From: Gemmatimonadales bacterium
GTDB taxonomy: Bacteria > Krumholzibacteriota > Krumholzibacteriia > LZORAL124-64-63
DNA length: 61,414 bases
Direction: 5' to 3'
Assembly (NCBI GenBank): GCA_019038745.1
Contig: JAHOYV010000040.1
Coordinates: 1 to 61,414 of the forward strand
Below are positions 52,907 through 61,362 of the stretch, in pieces. The number at the start of each line of letters is the position of its first letter. The stretch's first letter is position 1. Position numbers and translations under genes: made by a program. Below the pieces are notes generated by a model. It did not search any database. It had not been told where the DNA came from and saw only the letters and a list, made by a program, of their open reading frames with translations.

Positions 52907-54367
52907 ATGCCAATCTACATTTCCAAATCCAAGTACATATCCGGTCTTCAGTGCCCCAAGCTCCTGTGGACGCAATACAACGACAAGAATGCCATCCCAG
53001 CTCCGGACGCGGCCACAGAGGCGATCTTCGCCATAGGTCACTCGGTAGGCGACCTGGCCAAGGAACTTTACCCGGATGGCATCGAGGTGCCCTGGAGCCG
53101 TAATCTCGAGGAGACCACAGCCGCGACAATGGACCTCCTCCCCCAACGAAAGCCGATCTTCGAAGCCAGCTTCCAGATCGACGGGTGCTACTGCCGTGCT
53201 GACATCATGGTCCCTGTGGGAGACGACTCCTGGGACCTCTACGAAGTGAAGAGTGCTACCAAGGTCAAGGACGTGAATGTTGCCGATATTGCGTTCCAGA
53301 CCCACGCGATTGAGCGTTCAGGTATCAAACTGGATCGACTCTACCTGATGCACATCGACAATCGCTACGTACGTCAGGGCGAGATTGATCCTGCTGGGCT
53401 GTTTCATGCTGAGGATGTAACCAAAAGGGCTAGAGCCCTTCAGCCTGGGGTTGCCGCGAATGTAGCCGCCCTGCACAGAACCATTGATGGTCCTTGCCCC
53501 GACATTGCCATAGGAGAGCACTGCACCAATCCCTACTCATGTGACCTTTGGGAGCACTGCTCGGCTTTCTTGCCGGAGCATAGTGTTCTACAGCTCTATC
53601 GGATCCATAAGAAGAAGGCATTCCGTATGCTGGCCGATGGGATCGCTGCAATTGCCGATGCCCCCGCGGCCGAGCTGAGCAACGGTCAACTCATTCAACA
53701 GGCTGCAGTCAATTCCGGGCAACCTTATGTATCTCAGGATGCGATCCGCAGATGGCTGGCGGGCCTACAGTATCCTGTCCATTGCTTCGACTTCGAGACC
53801 ATGAATCCCGCAGTTCCACTTTTCGATGGGACGAGCCCCTACCGACAGGTCCCATTCCAGTTTTCCCTGCACATCATTGACTCCCCGGGTAAAGAGCCGC
53901 GCCATTTCGAGTTCCTGGCCGAGGCTCCTGAAGATCCCCGCCCGGCACTGATTGATGCGCTGAAGAACCTGGGAGACGATGGAACGATCCTAGCCTACAA
54001 CATGGGCTTTGAACGTGGGATCATCAGTAGGCTGGCGGAAGATTTTCCTGCCGAAGCCGTTTTCCTGCGCAGCCTCAACAAACGCTTCCTGGACTTGATG
54101 ACTCCCTTCAGCAGCTTCTGGTATCACGATCCCAAGCAGAAGGGCAGTTGCTCCCTGAAAAACGTCCTACCTGTATTGACTGACACATCCTACGACGGGA
54201 TAGCAATTGCCGAAGGTGGCCAGGCCCAGCGCGAATTCCAGCGAGCCGTGTTCACTGACGTCGCGGCAGAGGAAAAGGCCCAAGTGCTTCAGGATCTGCG
54301 TGCCTATTGCAAGCAAGACACGCAGGCCCTGGTGGATGTTTTGGGAGTGCTGCAGGGTCTGGTTTGA
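52907..54367 (+). CDS. DUF2779 protein: Cas4-like nuclease fused to DEDD exonuclease
   Basis: 486 aa. The N-terminal half looks like a Cas4/AddB-type PD-(D/E)XK nuclease: C16 in SGLQCPKLLW, CRADIMV (D99), LYEVKSATKV (E113, K115) and three further cysteines (C206, C212, C218), enough for an iron-sulphur cluster. The C-terminal half has an RNase H-like DEDD exonuclease pattern: HCFDFETMNP (D295, E297), LAYNMGFERG and YCKQDTQALVDV. The DUF2779 family has this architecture. Activity on DNA or RNA is unproven. It is third in the ARH-phosphatase run and converges with the WYL gene, stops six nt apart. Confidence 0.88.
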   Translation: MPIYISKSKYISGLQCPKLLWTQYNDKNAIPAPDAATEAIFAIGHSVGDLAKELYPDGIEVPWSRNLEETTAATMDLLPQRKPIFEASFQIDGCYCRADIMVPVGDDSWDLYEVKSATKVKDVNVADIAFQTHAIERSGIKLDRLYLMHIDNRYVRQGEIDPAGLFHAEDVTKRARALQPGVAANVAALHRTIDGPCPDIAIGEHCTNPYSCDLWEHCSAFLPEHSVLQLYRIHKKKAFRMLADGIAAIADAPAAELSNGQLIQQAAVNSGQPYVSQDAIRRWLAGLQYPVHCFDFETMNPAVPLFDGTSPYRQVPFQFSLHIIDSPGKEPRHFEFLAEAPEDPRPALIDALKNLGDDGTILAYNMGFERGIISRLAEDFPAEAVFLRSLNKRFLDLMTPFSSFWYHDPKQKGSCSLKNVLPVLTDTSYDGIAIAEGGQAQREFQRAVFTDVAAEEKAQVLQDLRAYCKQDTQALVDVLGVLQGLV

Positions 54368-54373
54368 TCCGTA

Positions 54374-55381
54374 TCAGGTATAGAGCCCCGATACTGTGGC
54401 CAAGCGTTCCCTCAATTTCCCGACTAGAGCTTTCGGACCAATCAACTTTGCCTCGTCACCGAAGTTCAGAATCCAGTTCAGCACCTCAGGCTCGGATGAG
54501 GCAGTGAATTCTAGTGCAATGCCTCCCCCGCGACGCCGAGTCACTTTCTGGTCGGGGCTCCACGTCCGCTCCGTAACAAAGCCTGCCGCCCAGCCGGTGA
54601 ATTCGGCTTTTACTTTGAACCTCTGACCACGGATGACACCGAACTGCCGGTTCATTGTCCGTTCGAAATTGTAGTCCTTGGGTAAAACGAACTTTGTGTC
54701 AGTGATGGCCACGGTTTTGATACGGTGCAATGCCAGCAATGGATCGTAGTCAGCACCCTTGAAAGGCTCCCCGGGCATCTTTGCGTAGCGCGCGTGTACG
54801 TATACCGATTCCTTGTGAGCGAATATCTTCAGTGGTTTGATGCGGAAGGTTTTGGATCGTTTGTCCAGAACACGCCGATATTTTACTTCACAGACCCGCT
54901 TCTTCTCCATCGCCTCAACCAGGGTACGAAGTTGTTTCTGGAATGGTGAGTAGTCGATGGTTCCGAAGCGCAGGACGCCGAAGTTTCCCTCTGGCAGAGC
55001 TTCGTCCTCTGGGAGCATCCGAGAGCTCTTCTCGATGGTGAGCATGGCATCGCCGAACTGTTCCACACCCAACAGGTTTTCGGTGAAAGCTCGACACATT
55101 TGCAGAGTGTTCAGTTCGGATGAAGAGAGCATTGCCGCGGGGGGAAACTTCCGTGGTGAGGCAAAAATGTAGAAGAGACGATTGCCTCGCTTTTCTCGTC
55201 CAATCCGCACCCCGTAACCGCTCTCGACCTTAGCAACCAAGCTCTGGACACCTTGCTTCGAACATCCCAGTTCCGTGGCCAGCTGTGTCAACGAACGACT
55301 TCCGGGGCGAAAGAACAAATAACCCAGGAGTTTAATGAGCTTGTCACTGTGGCTGATGTCCGGATTCAGTTTTCTTGGCAT
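54374..55381 (-). CDS. WYL-domain transcriptional regulator (BrxR/CapW-like layout)
   Basis: 335 aa. N-terminal winged helix (about 10-75: SLTQLATELGCSKQGVQSLV), WYL domain (about 140-225: VCEVKYRRVLDKRSKTFRIK, HKESVYVHARY, LALHRIKTVAITD) and C-terminal WCX domain (about 235-335). This three-part order is that of BrxR and CapW, which repress defence operons until a ligand binds. The start at 55381 has AAGGAGG six nt upstream; the longer frame would overlap the ATPase gene. It is divergent from that ATPase across a perfect palindrome (55418-55440), its likely operator. Confidence 0.92.
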   Translation of the reverse strand: MPRKLNPDISHSDKLIKLLGYLFFRPGSRSLTQLATELGCSKQGVQSLVAKVESGYGVRIGREKRGNRLFYIFASPRKFPPAAMLSSSELNTLQMCRAFTENLLGVEQFGDAMLTIEKSSRMLPEDEALPEGNFGVLRFGTIDYSPFQKQLRTLVEAMEKKRVCEVKYRRVLDKRSKTFRIKPLKIFAHKESVYVHARYAKMPGEPFKGADYDPLLALHRIKTVAITDTKFVLPKDYNFERTMNRQFGVIRGQRFKVKAEFTGWAAGFVTERTWSPDQKVTRRRGGGIALEFTASSEPEVLNWILNFGDEAKLIGPKALVGKLRERLATVSGLYT

Positions 55382-55417
55382 GAAGCCCTCCTTATCTATT
55401 TCGCAAAATATTCTCAA

Positions 55418-55440
55418 ACCGTTCCATAACCTGGAACGGT
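55418..55440. promoter_or_regulatory. Palindromic operator between WYL and AAA+ genes
   Basis: ACCGTTCC-N7-GGAACGGT, a perfect 8-bp inverted repeat in the 118-base divergent intergenic region. A second pair, GGTAC (55439-55443) and GTACC (55457-55461), lies beside it. A dimeric winged-helix regulator such as the WYL protein would fit. Confidence 0.6.
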
Positions 55441-55499
55441 ACTCGGGTAACTTCTCCGTACCAAGCATTATTTTAGAATCCAGGAAGAAGGGAAGTTGT

Positions 55500-57704
55500 A
55501 TGGGCATCAGACCCAGAAAATGGCGCAACCAAGCCCCCCAGGCCGCCGGAAGTGATGCCAACGAGGCCTTCATCCGTAGCCGATGCCTGGAGTACATGAT
55601 CCGTATCATGGATCGGTATCCTCTATGGGATCACGAAACAATCGAATTCCTCTTCTGGCTGTTGGAATCCCAGGCTGATTTACTTACAGCCCTGATCGGT
55701 TCGTCAATTCCGAAAGACAGGCATGCCAAATTCACATCTTCCCTCTCCGATGCTACGTCTGCGAGCGAACGAGCTCTCGTACTATCACGCCAGTTGGGAC
55801 AATGGCCCAAACACTCCCTGCGCACACTTGTGAAGCCCCTCATTACAATCATGGAGTCCTCCCTCCGGGACCAAGAAACAGGCCACAGTTCCAACCAGGC
55901 GGCCAATCTTTCCGAATTCACAAACCTATTCGGTCTGACTGACCAGGAAGCGGAAATCTGCCTTTTCTTGGCAATGATGAGTTCCTGGGCCCCAGTCGAA
56001 CAGTACTTTGACACTCACCTGGATTGTGATCGTTACACGGGACGAAAATACATGCTGACGGCACTTGGATTAACAGCCGGGCAGTTTGAGGGGATGATTC
56101 ATGGCCGCCTGCACCGCCTTGGCTTCGTTGACCAGGACCGGAGCTGGTTGGAATTGTCCAAGGACTGCCTGCCGCTGATTAATGAATCGGCACATGCTGT
56201 CCTGACACGCGAACACTACCGACCCTTTCCTGCTCCCACCGTGGCGTTGGACTCTCATGTCGTGCAGTGTTCCGACCTGGAACACTTACGCTCCCTGCTG
56301 GATCGCAAACCGGATTCGTCTACCCACGTCCTCTTCTACGGCCCACCCGGAACTGGCAAGACAAGCTTTGCCCAGGCCTTGGCCGCTTCCATCGGGTGTC
56401 CCGCTTACGAAGTACTCCACCACACCGAAAACAAGACCCTGTCTCGGCGCGTGGGATTGACGGCTTGTCTGAACATGACAAACCACGGCGAGGGATCGCT
56501 CGTGATCGTGGATGAAGCAGACAGCGTGCTGAACGACGACGGTTGGCTGATGCGAGGTGAATCCCAGGACAAGGGCTGGTTGAACGGGCTGCTTGAGGAG
56601 CCAGGCGCGCGGGTGATCTGGATCACGAACCGGGTGGAGAACATTGATCCCTCCGTACGACGACGATTCGCCTACAGCCTTCACTTCCCGACCTTCGGCC
56701 GGCGGCAGCGGGAGCAACTTTGGGAATCGATCCTGCGCAAACACCGTGTGAAGCGGTTCTTCACCGAAGCGGATATCGGACGGCTCGCTCTGGATTTTGA
56801 AGTAAGCGCGGGGGCCATTGATTTGGCAGTGGGCAAGGCCAGGGAGACGGGCTTCGGCGGCAAGGGGGATTTGCTGGCGACGGTGCATCGCTCCCTGGAT
56901 GCCCACTTGACCCTGTTGCGGGATGGTCGTCCCAGTCGGGACAAGGATTCACATGAGCAGCAGTACGTGCTGGAGGCGTTGAACCTGGATTGCGAACCGG
57001 CCGCTTTGTTGGAACATGTGAAGCGATTCGACACGTGGTGGCGATTGCCCATTGCTCAGCGACCAGTGCGGAACCTCAACCTGCTTTTGCATGGCCCTTC
57101 CGGAACAGGAAAGACCGAACTGGCTAGGCACTTGGCTCATGAGTTGGATCGTCCCCTCGTGGTGAAGCGGACCAGCGACCTGCTGGGGGCCTATATCGGG
57201 CAAACGGAGCAGGCGTTAGCGGAGGCTTTTGCCCAGGCAGAAGCAGATGAGGCAATCCTCCTGATCGACGAGGCTGATTCATTGCTGTTTCCGCGGAGTC
57301 GGGCACAGAGATCGTGGGAGGTAAGTTTTACGAACGAGTTTCTGACGCAGATGGAGAGGTTTCGCGGGATGTTGGTTTGCACTACTAACCGGGTCGCGGA
57401 TTTGGATGATGCTTCTTTGCGGCGGTTTGGGAGGAAGGTTGAGTTTGGGTATTTGAATAGCAGAGGAATACTGGCCTTGTATAACAATTTGTTGGCTCCC
57501 CTGGCAAACCGACAGCTCCCCCCTGGGCAACGAGAAACCCTCCAAGGACTGCCCCACCTCACTCCAGGGATGTTCAAAATCATTCGGGATGAGGCTTTGT
57601 TTCAAGCGCGGGCGTTAGATCACAGCGATCTGATTTCCGGACTTTGCCGTGAGTCGCGTTTTGTGGCGGAGAGGCAAGTAAAACGGGTTGGATTCAGTTG
57701 TTAA
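55500..57704 (+). CDS. Tandem AAA+ ATPase
   Basis: 734 aa. A helical N-terminal domain (1-250) precedes two AAA+ modules. Module 1: Walker A FYGPPGTGKTSF (280-289), Walker B LVIVDEADS (334-342), RRRF at 387-390. Module 2: Walker A LHGPSGTGKTEL (530-541), Walker B ILLIDEADSLLF (586-597), sensor CTTN (627-630), RRF (641-643). Both look catalytically complete. The ATPases resemble classical unfoldase-type (ClpA/CDC48-like) AAA domains. ATG 55500 has GGAAGAAGGGAAG upstream. It is divergent from the WYL regulator and followed by an unknown gene. Confidence 0.92.
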   Translation: MGIRPRKWRNQAPQAAGSDANEAFIRSRCLEYMIRIMDRYPLWDHETIEFLFWLLESQADLLTALIGSSIPKDRHAKFTSSLSDATSASERALVLSRQLGQWPKHSLRTLVKPLITIMESSLRDQETGHSSNQAANLSEFTNLFGLTDQEAEICLFLAMMSSWAPVEQYFDTHLDCDRYTGRKYMLTALGLTAGQFEGMIHGRLHRLGFVDQDRSWLELSKDCLPLINESAHAVLTREHYRPFPAPTVALDSHVVQCSDLEHLRSLLDRKPDSSTHVLFYGPPGTGKTSFAQALAASIGCPAYEVLHHTENKTLSRRVGLTACLNMTNHGEGSLVIVDEADSVLNDDGWLMRGESQDKGWLNGLLEEPGARVIWITNRVENIDPSVRRRFAYSLHFPTFGRRQREQLWESILRKHRVKRFFTEADIGRLALDFEVSAGAIDLAVGKARETGFGGKGDLLATVHRSLDAHLTLLRDGRPSRDKDSHEQQYVLEALNLDCEPAALLEHVKRFDTWWRLPIAQRPVRNLNLLLHGPSGTGKTELARHLAHELDRPLVVKRTSDLLGAYIGQTEQALAEAFAQAEADEAILLIDEADSLLFPRSRAQRSWEVSFTNEFLTQMERFRGMLVCTTNRVADLDDASLRRFGRKVEFGYLNSRGILALYNNLLAPLANRQLPPGQRETLQGLPHLTPGMFKIIRDEALFQARALDHSDLISGLCRESRFVAERQVKRVGFSC

Positions 57705-57736
57705 ACCACGGACCTAACAACAAGGGAGGTAGTCGG

Positions 57737-57765
57737 TTGACACGACATAAAAAATGGGAGACAAT
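57737..57765 (+). promoter_or_regulatory. Possible sigma-70 promoter of the 232-aa gene
   Basis: TTGACA (57737-57742), a 17-base spacer and GACAAT (57760-57765), 60 bases upstream of the preferred start. It suggests the unknown gene can be transcribed independently of the AAA+ gene. Confidence 0.45.
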
Positions 57766-57824
57766 TCTTTTCGATAATGGGTCATCACTGAATGAATCGG
57801 GAGTCTCTTGCGAGGGGGATTGAT

Positions 57825-58523
57825 ATGTTTCCGAAGAAATCGCCTTATTCCTCCTCAACCAGTTTCCAGCGCAAGACGTCGAGTCGAGCTCCGAGCCAAA
57901 CCGTCAGCGAAAACTGGGGCCGGCGCGGTGGCTTTTTTGGCGCGGAAGACATCACGACGAGCGGCTATGAATCGGTCCTGCTCTATGTACGCAAGGGACT
58001 GGGCCACACAGAGATCATCCAACCCGTGATTGACTTTATCCTCGCCGTGCAGAAGGGCGTATGCAAGAAGTGGCCTCTGGTGCACCTTTCCTTCGGTTGG
58101 GGCAACGAACTGAAGCACTTTGGCTCTGGTTTTTCCCTGGGATATACAAGCGACTGGAATATGCGTGAACGAATTGCCAAGGAAGTATGTCGGCTGGCGG
58201 GAGACGAGCTCGACCGTGGCGATGTAGAGATTCCAAATCTGTACCCTGCAACTGGTGGCCGCAGCCTCTACGGTGGAAAGACCAGGGTAAATATCAGGGA
58301 TCTTTTGGTTTTTGTCGATTTAGAGGGTGGGATTGTATTCCACAAAGGGATGCGTTATCGGTTTCCTTCCACTAGGAGGAGCCGAATGGTGCTTGCGGAA
58401 GTGTCCATGGAGTTGGAAAAAACCATTTGGAAGATTGCGCCGAAGGAGCTTCGGTTTTCGGGGCCGGAGGAGTTTAAGGCTGTTGGTATTGATCGGAATT
58501 ATGGGAGGAAGAAGTTCCCCTGA
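57825..58523 (+). CDS. Protein of unknown function (232 aa)
   Basis: Not recognised. The first 30 residues are Ser/Lys-rich and probably disordered. A folded part follows with notable segments FGAEDITTSGYESVLLYVRK, LVHLSFGWGNELKHFGSGFS and IRDLLVFVDLEGGIVFHKG. It has no membrane segment, signal peptide or metal-binding motif that I can see. ATG 57825 has GAGGGGG six nt upstream; ATG 57792 would add 11 residues. It follows the AAA+ gene by 120 bases and may be its substrate or partner. Confidence 0.75.
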   Translation: MFPKKSPYSSSTSFQRKTSSRAPSQTVSENWGRRGGFFGAEDITTSGYESVLLYVRKGLGHTEIIQPVIDFILAVQKGVCKKWPLVHLSFGWGNELKHFGSGFSLGYTSDWNMRERIAKEVCRLAGDELDRGDVEIPNLYPATGGRSLYGGKTRVNIRDLLVFVDLEGGIVFHKGMRYRFPSTRRSRMVLAEVSMELEKTIWKIAPKELRFSGPEEFKAVGIDRNYGRKKFP

Positions 58524-58591
58524 CATTTTGTTACCCATTGATCCTTTTTTACCTGCTTCACTCGATTGAGGCATTCCTGAGGAGATCCAAA

Positions 58592-59518
58592 GTGGATAGT
58601 TTTGTTGCTCGAAGATTTCAAGATCTAAGGTCGAATGTCATCCCACGCAGAAAGTTGGCTGACCAGATTGTGGATCGTTTAGAAGACTATCTGGTAGCGT
58701 TACAAAACCCCAAAAACAGGGCTTCGCCCCTAATCGATGAACAAATCTGGACTTTTCTCTTTGTCTACGGATTCCGGGAAGAGCCCAACAAGCTATTCGA
58801 GTGCTTAACAGAACACAAAGAACCAGCTCCAGAAAATTGTAAGTCTTGGTTGGAAATGATGCCCATGCCTGTACGCCAAGGCTCCCATGAAGAAGGCAGC
58901 GAAGGCAACACTTACATTGACCTGATTTCTGGCTCAATTGCCAACAGAACAGGCACCAAGGCCGGCGTCCAATACCGCCCTCCCGGTCCGGTTTGTCTGG
59001 TCGAGGCAAAATGGAAGTCTGATATTGCCGGCTACACGACTCACGACCCTCAAAGAAACCAACTGGCCAGAGTGATCGAAACTGCCGTTACACTTCAGCA
59101 CCACACAAAGGGTGAAAACCTAGATAAACCGACTGATGAAGCAAATGCTAAGGAAAAACTTCCCGAAAAGGTTTACGTCACTCTTTTGACTCCAAAAGTA
59201 TTCAAAGTCGACAGCCTTCCCGCAAATCGTTTCTACGCTTACAAGTATTTTGAGTATAGGAACCAGTGGCAGTCGTTGAGACATGACATCTTTTGCCAGC
59301 ATGTACCGCAACGTCCGTCCTCAGATTGGACCTATCCTAGTGATATCAGCGATCGTTTAAACAACATCAACCTCTGCTGGGTAACCTACGAGAATCTCTT
59401 TTTGGAGATGCCACCGGGGGACTACAAAGAGGCCCTCCGCTGTTTCGTCAACGACCAATTTATTAAGCCAACCAACAAACCAATTTCACCCCTCCTTGAC
59501 CAGAAATTCTTCAAATAA
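58592..59518 (+). CDS. Putative PD-(D/E)XK nuclease
   Basis: 308 aa. A restriction-endonuclease-like pattern can be traced: helix Glu in LIDEQIWTFLF (E50), strand Asp in NTYIDLISGSIANR (D110), VCLVEAKWKS (E138, K140) and a following helix with Gln in QRNQLARVIETAVTLQ (Q157). The C-terminal half (170-308) is unrecognised and could recognise the target. The GTG start at 58592 is chosen for its GGAG six nt upstream; upstream codons back to 58538 give a hydrophobic run of doubtful reality. It begins a close-packed four-gene cassette. Confidence 0.75.
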   Translation: MDSFVARRFQDLRSNVIPRRKLADQIVDRLEDYLVALQNPKNRASPLIDEQIWTFLFVYGFREEPNKLFECLTEHKEPAPENCKSWLEMMPMPVRQGSHEEGSEGNTYIDLISGSIANRTGTKAGVQYRPPGPVCLVEAKWKSDIAGYTTHDPQRNQLARVIETAVTLQHHTKGENLDKPTDEANAKEKLPEKVYVTLLTPKVFKVDSLPANRFYAYKYFEYRNQWQSLRHDIFCQHVPQRPSSDWTYPSDISDRLNNINLCWVTYENLFLEMPPGDYKEALRCFVNDQFIKPTNKPISPLLDQKFFK

Positions 59519-59527
59519 GGATGATTG

Positions 59528-60088
59528 ATGACAACACCAAAGACCACTGCTCTATCAGAATTTTCCGACAAGCTAGGCAACCGAATCGTTGCAATCGAGA
59601 AATTCGAAGCTTTCCTCGCCCAGGAAACCAACTGGCTGGAGGCCCCCGCCTCAACACGGTTCCACCTCCCCCATCCCGGCGGCCTTGTCGAACACTCACA
59701 AAACGTTGCCCGCACGCTTTTGCGCCTCCGTAAGGAGCTCTCTCCGGACATCAGCGAAGAGAGCTGTGTGATCGTGGGTTTGTATCACGACATTGGGAAG
59801 ATCGGTATGCCGGGGCAACCTTACTACTTACCCAATCCCAGCCAATGGCATGTCAAGAATCGTGGTGTCAACTACGTCGTGAATCAGGAGCTCGTGCACA
59901 TGGACATCGCAACGCGGAGCCTGTTCCTGGTAGCCCAACATATCCCTCTTTCCGATGAGGAAGCCCAGGCGATCCGGTACCACGACGGACAGTACATCCC
60001 CGAAAACGGCAGTGTCGCGCATCGGGAGTGTCGACTGACTCGCTTGGTGCAGTATGCAGATAATTGGAGCGGTGGTGTACTAGAATAA
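59528..60088 (+). CDS. HD-domain phosphohydrolase
   Basis: 186 aa. The HD metal-site series is present: LPHPGGLVEHSQNVARTLLR (H56), LYHDIGKIG (H87, D88) and a C-terminal Asp in VQYADNWSGG (D178). HD enzymes of this sort cleave nucleotides or nucleic-acid phosphodiesters. Mobile elements often carry similar proteins with unknown targets. It starts nine nt after the nuclease gene, with AAGGA upstream, so it is probably translated from the same message. Confidence 0.9.
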   Translation: MTTPKTTALSEFSDKLGNRIVAIEKFEAFLAQETNWLEAPASTRFHLPHPGGLVEHSQNVARTLLRLRKELSPDISEESCVIVGLYHDIGKIGMPGQPYYLPNPSQWHVKNRGVNYVVNQELVHMDIATRSLFLVAQHIPLSDEEAQAIRYHDGQYIPENGSVAHRECRLTRLVQYADNWSGGVLE

Positions 60089-60126
60089 CAAAAGAATCTT
60101 TGGGTCTGATTTTCAAGGAGTTTTTA

Positions 60127-61164
60127 ATGATTGGTGAAGGCAGAAACAAGCGTATCAAGGAAACACGGGAAAAGGCGAGAACCATTTACCGCAATATCTT
60201 CCCTCCTGAATTGGGACGAAACTTGCGACCACTTGGTCCGGAGCATTCGCCTTTTCCTATTCGCAAAGAGCCCCCGGAAGACGCTGAATACTCTCGGGAG
60301 GAAAAAGAAGTATTTGATGAGATATTTCCTGAATCTCCCGTCGATAATGACTGCCTTCAAGATTTATCGAAGGCATCAGGAGATTATCAAATCGTCATAT
60401 TGAATGAGTGCCCAAGCCTCTATCCCTCTCACCCCGGTCAACTTGATAAAATCGCTGATGCAGTAGGTCGCCCTCCGATTGAGTCTGAAATTTTAGCAGA
60501 AGAATTCCCGTGGAAGTTTGATCGTTGTGCATGGTATCGACCTATCCATTATCATGGGGATGCCTTCGGCATTTTTATTCGACGATCCTGCGTCATGCGC
60601 CAAGCTAAAGGCATTGCCCGCAGAGTCGATCCGGACAAGCTCAACATGTCAAATATGGACGCTGCTCTTTATTGCCAACTGGGAGCAGCTGTCTGCTTAT
60701 TACTGCACGAATTCTATCATCACAAGGCCGAATCTTTTGGAATACGATTGAGTGTGGCGGGTATTCATCAGAGAAACATGGTGCCTTACGCTTATTACCA
60801 CCAAAACGTGTATCGGCAATTGATGAAAACTGGATCGGATGATTTAATTGAGGAATCCCTCGCCAACGCATACGCCTATCGACAATTGATTCAAATCCCC
60901 TACAAGACAATTCTACCGCCAGAAATTCTTCTCGCAACCCGGGCAAACCTTAAAGCTAGTTTCAGGATGCAACCTCCAGGATATCGCCGGGCCGGTCATT
61001 TCCTTTCAAGCCGCGCATTCAGGGAGGGCGAGTACATTCTGCAGCAGCAAATGTTGGAGGGAACTCCCCACACTCGCGGCCACCATAATAGGTGGGAGAG
61101 TGCACCTGACATGCTGCGGTCCGTTTTCCTTGTTAGGGAGGTCCCGGTATATATGGTTCCCTAA
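60127..61164 (+). CDS. HExxH zinc metallopeptidase-like protein
   Basis: 345 aa. The core is LLLHEFYHHKAES with H194, E195 and H198, and a likely third zinc ligand in LIEESLANAYAYRQL (E242 or E243), about 48 residues later, a gluzincin-like arrangement. An unusual RPIHYHGDAFGIFIRRSC segment precedes the site. The N-terminal 60 residues are basic then acidic. No signal peptide, so a cytoplasmic peptidase is inferred. ATG 60127 has AAGGAG six nt upstream; the frame extends to 60064 but would overlap the HD gene. Third in the cassette. Confidence 0.8.
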   Translation: MIGEGRNKRIKETREKARTIYRNIFPPELGRNLRPLGPEHSPFPIRKEPPEDAEYSREEKEVFDEIFPESPVDNDCLQDLSKASGDYQIVILNECPSLYPSHPGQLDKIADAVGRPPIESEILAEEFPWKFDRCAWYRPIHYHGDAFGIFIRRSCVMRQAKGIARRVDPDKLNMSNMDAALYCQLGAAVCLLLHEFYHHKAESFGIRLSVAGIHQRNMVPYAYYHQNVYRQLMKTGSDDLIEESLANAYAYRQLIQIPYKTILPPEILLATRANLKASFRMQPPGYRRAGHFLSSRAFREGEYILQQQMLEGTPHTRGHHNRWESAPDMLRSVFLVREVPVYMVP

Positions 61165-61218
61165 CTCCAAAGAGGTCACCAAATCCCATGTCATCCTCTT
61201 TTCGGATTGGAGAGGGCA

Positions 61219-61362
61219 ATGCCCATTAAATACCTCAACAACAAACCTTGGTCGGATTGGTCCCGGGATGAAAGAATGTTCTGTGCAGTGCTATGGGAGC
61301 ATGGACGCAAAGACTCAGCAAAGTTTGCCCGCTGGCTTAAGAAAGCCGCCAAGATAGATTGA
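61219..61362 (+). CDS. Small protein (47 aa) at the end of the nuclease-HD-peptidase cassette
   Basis: A 47-codon frame from ATG 61219 with GGAGAGGG just upstream, 54 bases after the peptidase stop. The sequence is rich in aromatic and charged residues (KYLNNKPWSDWSRDERMFCA, then EHGRKDSAKFARWLKK). It has the look of a compact helical protein and not of random frame. Small final genes in such cassettes may be inhibitors or adaptors; no evidence distinguishes these here. Confidence 0.62.
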   Translation: MPIKYLNNKPWSDWSRDERMFCAVLWEHGRKDSAKFARWLKKAAKID

